From Streptomyces sp. G-G2 (GTDB lineage Bacteria > Actinomycetota > Actinomycetes > Streptomycetales > Streptomycetaceae): 64,000 nucleotides of DNA. Position numbers and translations under genes: made by a program. Position 1 is the stretch's first letter. Every line of letters begins with the position of its first letter. Location of the stretch: assembly GCF_030063135.1 (NCBI RefSeq), contig NZ_JASISO010000041.1, positions 1 through 64,000 on the forward strand, in the 5' to 3' direction. The notes under the pieces are model-generated. The model ran no database searches, was not told the DNA's origin, and worked only from the letters and a program-made list of their open reading frames with translations. Positions 58,932-64,000 of this stretch are shown here, one piece after another.

Positions 58932-60218
58932 TCAGGCCAGGTTGGCGGCGCGGAACGCGTCCAGGCTGGGCCGGATCGTGGCCGTCTGGCCGCTGTCGGC
59001 GGCCACCGCCTCCAGGGTCTTGAGACCGTCACCGGTGTTCAGGATCACGGTGGTGAGCGCCGGGTCGAGCTGCCCGTTCTCGATGAGCTTCTTCGTCACG
59101 CCGACGGTCACGCCGCCCGCGGTCTCGGCGAAGATGCCCTCGGCCCGGGCGAGGATCTTGATGGCCTCGACGACCTGCTCGTCGTTCACGTCCTCGACGT
59201 AGCCACCGGTACGGCGGGCGATGTCCAGGACGTACGGGCCGTCCGCCGGGTTGCCGATGGCCAGCGACTTGGCGATGGTGTCCGGCTTCTGCGGGCGGAC
59301 CACGTCGTGACCGGCCTTGAAGGCGGTCGAGACGGGCGAGCAGCCCTCGGCCTGAGCGCCGAAGATCTTGTACGGCTTGTCCTCGACCAGACCGAGCTTG
59401 ATCAGCTCCTGGAGACCCTTGTCGATCTTCGTGAGCTGCGAGCCGGACGCGATCGGGATGACGATCTGGTCGGGGATCTGCCAGCCGAGCTGCTCGCAGA
59501 TCTCGTAGGCGAGCGTCTTGGAGCCCTCGCCGTAGTACGGGCGCAGGTTGACGTTGACGAAGCCCCAGCCCTCGCCGAGCGGGTCGCCGATCAGTTCGGA
59601 GCAGAAGCGATTGACGTCGTCGTAGTTGCCCTCGATGCCGACCAGGTCACCGCCGTACACGCCGGCCATGACGACCTTGCCCTGCTCCAGGTCGTGCGGG
59701 ATGAACACGCAGGAGCGCAGTCCGGCGCGGGCGGCCGCGGCGCCGACGGCGCCGGCCAGGTTGCCGGTCGAGGAGCAGGAGAGGGTGGTGAAGCCGAAGG
59801 CGCGGGCGGCCTCGACGGCGATCGCGACGACCCGGTCCTTGAAGGAGTGCGTCGGGTTGCCCGAGTCGTCCTTGACGTAGAGCTTGCCGGTGACGCCCAG
59901 CTCCTTGGCCAGGTTCTCGGCGTCCACGAGCTTGGTGAAGCCCGGGTTCAGGTTCGGCTTCGAGGCCACGTCGGCGGGGACGGGCAGCAGCGGCGCGTAA
60001 CGCCAGATGTTGTCGGGACCGGCCTCGATCGCGGCGCGCAGTGCCTCGGGGTCACCGAGCGGAAGGTCGTATGCGACTTCCAGGGGACCGAAACACTCGG
60101 CACAGGCGAAAATGGGACCCAGCTCGAAGCGGGTCGCGCACTCGCGGCAGGAAAGTCCTACGGCGGGTCCGAGATCGACGGAGGTCGCGGCAGAGGTGGG
60201 ACGAGTCTGTACAGCCAT
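58932..60218 (-). CDS. thrC: Threonine synthase
   Basis: The 428-aa PLP enzyme converts O-phosphohomoserine to threonine (EC 4.2.3.1). The PLP lysine is in NPTHSFKDRVV; SSSTGNLAGAVGAAAARAG binds phosphate. An N-terminal CRECATRF...CAECFGPLEV zinc-ribbon-like segment identifies the class that includes actinobacterial and plant enzymes. The ATG at 60218 is used; an upstream frame adds about 16 residues. The ThiS-like gene follows. Confidence 0.95.
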   Translation of the reverse strand: MAVQTRPTSAATSVDLGPAVGLSCRECATRFELGPIFACAECFGPLEVAYDLPLGDPEALRAAIEAGPDNIWRYAPLLPVPADVASKPNLNPGFTKLVDAENLAKELGVTGKLYVKDDSGNPTHSFKDRVVAIAVEAARAFGFTTLSCSSTGNLAGAVGAAAARAGLRSCVFIPHDLEQGKVVMAGVYGGDLVGIEGNYDDVNRFCSELIGDPLGEGWGFVNVNLRPYYGEGSKTLAYEICEQLGWQIPDQIVIPIASGSQLTKIDKGLQELIKLGLVEDKPYKIFGAQAEGCSPVSTAFKAGHDVVRPQKPDTIAKSLAIGNPADGPYVLDIARRTGGYVEDVNDEQVVEAIKILARAEGIFAETAGGVTVGVTKKLIENGQLDPALTTVILNTGDGLKTLEAVAADSGQTATIRPSLDAFRAANLA

Positions 60219-60580
60219 GACGGCGAGGCCCTTTCTCCTCATCTTCCCCGTGGCGCACTTCGCCACGAGACGGATTTGGCACCTTCCCTAGTCGGGGACC
60301 TCGCTGATTGTGCAAAAGATCGCGAGACCGACTGGAGGGTTGCCGGGGCTTCAACGGGCCGTATCCCTCTGCCCCTCTGGATGAGCGGTATGGCGCGAAC
60401 GCGCCTTGGCGGCGCACCCGTGCGTTTGTACGTGGGGACCCCCGACATGCGATGGTCCTCCGCGTTGTTCAAGACTGTAACCGAAGGCATGGACAGGTGA
60501 GACAGCCGTCCGAACCGCGAGATGGATCACATTCCGGCCATAAAGACGGCCGATCACCAACGAATCAGGGAGTGCTGAAG
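60219..60580. other. Divergent thrC / gpgS promoter region
   Basis: No gene is supported. A possible plus-strand promoter is TTGTTC (60465-60470) with TGTAAC downstream. No attenuator or riboswitch structure is recognised upstream of thrC. Confidence 0.4.
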
Positions 60581-61558
60581 GTGCTGGAAGAGGTGGAGCG
60601 CTGGCTGGGGGCCCGCTCCTGGTCCGCCGCCGACCGACCGCTCGACCGGCTCCTTTCGGCCAAGCGGGCATCGGGCATCAAGGTCAGCGTCGTGTTGCCC
60701 GCCCTGGACGAGGAAGCGACGGTCGGCGCGATCGTCGAGGTCATCCGCCGTGACCTGATGGACCGCCTGCCCGTCCCGCTCGTCGACGAGCTCGTCGTCA
60801 TCGACTCCGGCTCCAGCGACCGCACCGGGGAGGTCGCGGCCAAGGCGGGCGCCCGCGTGGTGCACCGCGACGACATCCTGCCCCGGGTCCCGGCGCTGCC
60901 GGGCAAGGGCGAGGTGCTGTGGCGTTCGCTCCTGGTCACCAGCGGCGACATCGTCTGCTTCGTCGACGCCGACCTGCGCGACTTCTCCGCCGCCTTCGTC
61001 TCCGGGATCGTCGGCCCGCTGCTGACCGATCCCGACGTGCAGTTCGTCAAGGCGATGTACGACCGCCCGCTCGGCGCGGAATCCGGCGGGCCCGCCTCCG
61101 GCAAGACCGCCGACCAGGGCGGCCGGGTGACGGAACTGGTCGCCCGCCCCCTGCTGAACCTGCACTGGCCGCAACTCGCCGGGATCGTCCAGCCGCTGGG
61201 CGGCGAGTACGCCGTACGCCGTTCCCTGCTGGAGCGGCTGCCGTTCCCCGTCGGGTACGGCGTGGAGCTGGGACTGCTGGTGGACGCGCTGCACACGGTG
61301 GGCCTGGACGCGCTGGCACAGGTCGACGTCGGCGTCCGGCTGCACCGCCACCAGGACGGCCTGGCGCTCGGCCGGATGGCCGCGGCGATCTACCGCACCG
61401 CGCAGCTGCGGCTCTCGCGCACGCACCTCGTGCGGCCGGAACTGACCCAGTTCGAGCGGGGCCCCGAGGGCTTCGTACCGCACACCTACCCCGTGGACAC
61501 GGTGGAGCGGCCGCCGATGCTGACGATCGAGGAGTACGCCGCCCGCCGCGTGGCATGA
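60581..61558 (+). CDS. gpgS: Glucosyl-3-phosphoglycerate synthase
   Basis: The 325-aa GT81-type (GT-A fold) enzyme transfers glucose from a nucleotide sugar to 3-phosphoglycerate, the first step to glucosylglycerate and, in mycobacteria, methylglucose polysaccharides. Motifs: VSVVLPALDEEATVGAIV, DSGSSDRTGE, and the metal-binding DAD in CFVDADLRDFSAAF. The GTG at 60581 (VLEEVERWL) has AGGGAG at suitable spacing. otsA follows 46 bp downstream, grouping compatible-solute genes. Confidence 0.92.
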   Translation: MLEEVERWLGARSWSAADRPLDRLLSAKRASGIKVSVVLPALDEEATVGAIVEVIRRDLMDRLPVPLVDELVVIDSGSSDRTGEVAAKAGARVVHRDDILPRVPALPGKGEVLWRSLLVTSGDIVCFVDADLRDFSAAFVSGIVGPLLTDPDVQFVKAMYDRPLGAESGGPASGKTADQGGRVTELVARPLLNLHWPQLAGIVQPLGGEYAVRRSLLERLPFPVGYGVELGLLVDALHTVGLDALAQVDVGVRLHRHQDGLALGRMAAAIYRTAQLRLSRTHLVRPELTQFERGPEGFVPHTYPVDTVERPPMLTIEEYAARRVA

Positions 61559-61592
61559 CGGGTCTCACGGTTTGAGGTCCCGGCCTCCGGGC

Positions 61593-61598
61593 TAGGTT
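61593..61598 (+). promoter_or_regulatory. -10 element, leaderless otsA transcript
   Basis: TAGGTT ends 6 nt before the ATG at 61605. TTTGAG at 61571-61576 could be the -35. Confidence 0.5.
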
Positions 61599-61604
61599 GC
61601 CCGC

Positions 61605-63038
61605 ATGCCCTCGTCCTCTCAGGTACTGGTCGCCGCCAACCGCGGACCGCTCTCGTACGCCCTCGACGCCGACGGCACGCTCAGTGCGCGGCGCGGCGGG
61701 GGCGGGCTCGTCTCCGGGCTCTCCGCCGCCCTCGCCCGGCAACCGGGGGCGCTGTGGATCTGCGCGGCGCTCTCGGACGCGGACCGGGAGGCCGTACGGC
61801 GGGGGGTCTCGGAACCGGGTGTCCGGATGCTGGACATCGATCCCGCGGTGTACGACGACGCCTACAACGCCATCGCGAACTCGGTGCTCTGGTTCACCCA
61901 CCACCACCTGTACGACGTCCCGCGCGAGCCGGTCTTCGACGCGGAGTTCCACCGCGCCTGGACGTCGTACGCCGCCTACAACCGGGCCTTCGCCGAGGCG
62001 CTGGCCGAGGAGGCGGAGCAGGGCGCCCGGGTCCTGGTCCAGGACTACCACCTCGCGCTGGTGCCCGGCCTGCTGCGGGAGCTGCGGCCCGACCTGCGGA
62101 TCGCGCACTTCACCCACACCCCGTGGGCCTCGTACGACTACCTGCGGATCCTGCCGTCCTACGTGCGCGAGGAACTGGTCTGGGGGATGCTCGGCGCGGA
62201 CCTGGTGGGCTTCCACACCCAGGAGTGGGCGGACGCCTTCCTGGCCTCGGTGACCCTGGACGACGCCCACGGCGCGGCGGCGGCCGAGGGCGGGGACGTG
62301 ACGCACGAGCGGCGCGCGGGGTGGTCGCGCCGGACCACCGCCGTACGGGTCTTCCCGCTGGGCGTGGACGGGGACGAGCTGCGGGCGCTGGCGCACCGGC
62401 CCGAGGTGGACGGCAAGCTGGCGGGGCTGCGGGCGGAGGTCGCGGGCCGCAGGACGATCGTGCGCGTGGACCGCACGGAACTCTCCAAGAACATCCTGCG
62501 CGGCCTGCTGGCCTACCGGGAGCTGCTGGCCACCCGCCCCGAGTGGCGGGGCCGCGTCGTGCACCTGGCGTCGGCCTACCCCTCCCGGCAGGACCTGGTG
62601 GTGTACCGCGCGTACACCCAGGCGGTCCGGGACCTGGCGGCGGAGATCAACGCGGAGTTCGGTACGCCGGACTGGCAGCCGGTGCTGGTGTCGGTGGAGG
62701 ACGACTTCGCGCGCTCCCTGGCGGCGTACCGGCTGGCGGACGTGGCGCTGGTGAACCCGGTGCGGGACGGGATGAACCTGGTGGCGAAGGAGATCCCGGT
62801 GGTCTCGGAGGCGGGCTGCGCGCTGGTCCTGTCGACGGGGGCCGGGGCGTACGGGGAGCTGCGGGAGGACGCGCTGACGGTGAATCCGTACGACGTGTCG
62901 GAGACGGCGGTGGCGTTGCACGCGGCGCTGACGATGCCGGAGGCGGAGCGGGCGGAACGCACCAAGCGGCTGGCCGCCGCCGCGACGGCCCTCCCCCCGG
63001 CCCCGTGGCTGGAGGCCCAGCTCCAGGCCCTGCCGTAG
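61605..63038 (+). CDS. otsA: Trehalose-6-phosphate synthase
   Basis: The 477-aa GT20 enzyme makes trehalose-6-phosphate from NDP-glucose and glucose-6-phosphate. The N-terminal loop VAANRGPLSY contacts the donor; QDYHLALVPGLLRELRPD, HFTHTPWASYDYLRILP and VVHLASAYPSRQD follow. The C-terminal NPVRDGMNLVAKEIPV is the nucleotide-sugar site. It converges with otsB, so the two genes of the pathway face each other around a cluster of dispersed repeats. Confidence 0.95.
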   Translation: MPSSSQVLVAANRGPLSYALDADGTLSARRGGGGLVSGLSAALARQPGALWICAALSDADREAVRRGVSEPGVRMLDIDPAVYDDAYNAIANSVLWFTHHHLYDVPREPVFDAEFHRAWTSYAAYNRAFAEALAEEAEQGARVLVQDYHLALVPGLLRELRPDLRIAHFTHTPWASYDYLRILPSYVREELVWGMLGADLVGFHTQEWADAFLASVTLDDAHGAAAAEGGDVTHERRAGWSRRTTAVRVFPLGVDGDELRALAHRPEVDGKLAGLRAEVAGRRTIVRVDRTELSKNILRGLLAYRELLATRPEWRGRVVHLASAYPSRQDLVVYRAYTQAVRDLAAEINAEFGTPDWQPVLVSVEDDFARSLAAYRLADVALVNPVRDGMNLVAKEIPVVSEAGCALVLSTGAGAYGELREDALTVNPYDVSETAVALHAALTMPEAERAERTKRLAAAATALPPAPWLEAQLQALP

Positions 63039-63087
63039 CCGAACGCGGGGCGGGCCGGTGGTGCGGCCCGGTGGTGCGGCCCGGGCC

Positions 63088-63202
63088 GCCCTCAAACGCC
63101 GGGCGGGCTGGTGTTTGCCCTCAAGCGCCGGGCGGGCTGAAAGCTGCCCTCAAACGCCGGGCGGCTGGATGCCCCACCCGAGCCCCGCCGGCGGTTGAGG
63201 CG
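63088..63202. repeat. Cluster of four dispersed GC-rich repeats
   Basis: Three direct copies of the CTCAAACGCCGGGCGG type at 63088-63111, 63117-63139 and 63146-63168. One inverted copy (CCGCCGGCGGTTGAGGCG) lies at 63181-63202. They fill the gap between otsA and otsB and can fold as a double terminator. Confidence 0.8.
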
Positions 63203-63216
63203 CGGCAGGGGGTGGG

Positions 63217-63990
63217 TCAGGGGGGTGGGAGGAGGGTGGCCAGGGTGGCCAGGAAGGCCGCTACCTGGGGCGGGCCCGCCAGGGTGAGGTCGGCGCGGGC
63301 CGAGAGCTCCGGGACCTCCGAGCCACTGCACACCAGCAGCCCCGGCAGGCCTTCGGCCCTCCGCTTCTCCACGGCCGAGAACGCGGCCAGGTCACCCAGG
63401 TCGTCCCCGGCGTACAGCACGGCCCCCGCGTCCACCTCCGCCAGGTACTCGGTCAGGGCGACGCCCTTGTCCATCCCCGGCGGCCGCAGTTCCAGTACGG
63501 CCCGCCCCGGCTCCACCATCAGCCCGTGCCGGGCCGCCAGCTCGGCCAGCGGCCCCCGCAGCGCCGAGAAGGCCGCCTCCGGGTCCGCCGCACGGCGGGT
63601 GTGGACGGCCAGCGCTTGCCCCTTCTCCTCGATCCAGGTGCCCCGCCACGCCCCGATGGATTCCAGGAAGCCCGGCAGCTCGGCCCGTACGGCCGCCACC
63701 CCGGGGTGTTCGGCGGGCGCGTGGACGATCCCGGTGACGGCGTCCCAGCGTTCGGCCCCGTAGTGCCCGAGGACGACGAGGTGTTCCAGCCCCGGCACCC
63801 CCGCGAAGCCCCCGTAGCGCACCGCGACCCCGGCCGGGCGGCCGGTGACCACGGCCACGGACGCCACTCTCGGCGCGAGCGCGGCCAGCGCGGGCACGGC
63901 GTCGGCGTGGGCGCGCGCCTGGTCCGGGTCGGGCACGATCTCGGCGAGGGTGCCGTCGAAGTCCAGGGCGATCACGGAACGGCGCGGCAT
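63217..63990 (-). CDS. otsB: Trehalose-6-phosphate phosphatase
   Basis: The 257-aa HAD phosphatase dephosphorylates trehalose-6-phosphate. Motif I is LDFDGTLAEIV, motif II VVTGR, motif III around MDKGVAL and motif IV YAGDDLGDLAAF. The cap lies between motifs II and III. The ATG at 63990 is 10 bp from the window edge; a start further upstream cannot be excluded. It converges with otsA. Confidence 0.93.
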   Translation of the reverse strand: MPRRSVIALDFDGTLAEIVPDPDQARAHADAVPALAALAPRVASVAVVTGRPAGVAVRYGGFAGVPGLEHLVVLGHYGAERWDAVTGIVHAPAEHPGVAAVRAELPGFLESIGAWRGTWIEEKGQALAVHTRRAADPEAAFSALRGPLAELAARHGLMVEPGRAVLELRPPGMDKGVALTEYLAEVDAGAVLYAGDDLGDLAAFSAVEKRRAEGLPGLLVCSGSEVPELSARADLTLAGPPQVAAFLATLATLLPPP

Positions 63991-64000
63991 ACGGAGCAGG

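Noticed and set aside
1..64000. tRNA, rRNA, CRISPR arrays or a biosynthetic gene cluster
   Set aside because: No cloverleaf-like or rRNA sequence, no regularly spaced repeats with unique spacers, and no PKS, NRPS or terpene core enzymes were seen.

Overview
The window reads as a chromosomal core segment of a Streptomyces or very close relative. GC is very high, codons end strongly in G/C, genes are dense on both strands, and the gene set is typical of the genus: futalosine-pathway menaquinone genes, a stand-alone groEL behind HrcA-type CIRCE boxes, short cold-shock proteins, DUF2530, DUF2771, DUF3027, and GTG/TTG starts. I saw no rRNA, tRNA or CRISPR array.

Layout. 1-8.5 kb: MFS pump (running off the left edge) with paired palindromic operators, EamA exporter, a fused FAD/Fe-S 2-hydroxyacid dehydrogenase, serC, and a secreted protein overlapping a class F sortase. 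8.6-15.4 kb: a large sacsin/Hsp90-type ATPase, two small proteins, a P-type ATPase and DUF2530. 15.6-21.2 kb: NCS2 purine permease, ribbon-helix-helix protein, MarR-MFS operon, secreted beta-propeller-like protein and SGNH hydrolase. 21.2-23.9 kb: an aldo/keto reductase gene interrupted by a 1.68-kb site-specific element. 23.9-35 kb: a 29-aa membrane peptide, thpR, TetR/MFS pair, NfeD-flotillin pair, DUF3027, MFS, mqnB-mqnD and a cold-shock protein. 35-44.8 kb: HAD phosphatase, HAAS-domain membrane protein, helicase-associated protein, DUF4291, XPB-type helicase and a HelR-like RNA polymerase recycling ATPase. 44.9-54.3 kb: cutC, HD-domain protein, MFS, two small proteins, a MurNAc catabolic cluster (murR-murQ-EIIBC), a serine hydrolase and a Uma2-type nuclease. 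54.4-64 kb: GH16, trpF-like, groEL, csp, a ThiS-like protein, thrC, gpgS, otsA and otsB.

The most distinctive locus is at 21.2-23.9 kb. An aldo/keto reductase reading frame is split at an exact 8-bp core (ACCGCCAA) repeated at both ends of the insert. Removing the insert restores a 329-codon gene in frame. The insert carries the N-terminal part of a large serine integrase starting 68 bp from one core, plus an intact, diverged 329-aa copy of the same reductase in reverse orientation with a changed core. Joining the insert ends creates an attP-like dyad. This looks like a reduced integrative element that carries a replacement for the gene it destroys.

A second pattern runs through the whole window. 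Sixteen start codons sit exactly 6-7 nt downstream of a TANNNT hexamer with no usable ribosome binding site, as expected for leaderless mRNAs; three more follow CACAAT. Dispersed short GC-rich palindromic repeats occupy the gene-free 3' ends, and several genes carry short tandem duplications at or across their stop codon.
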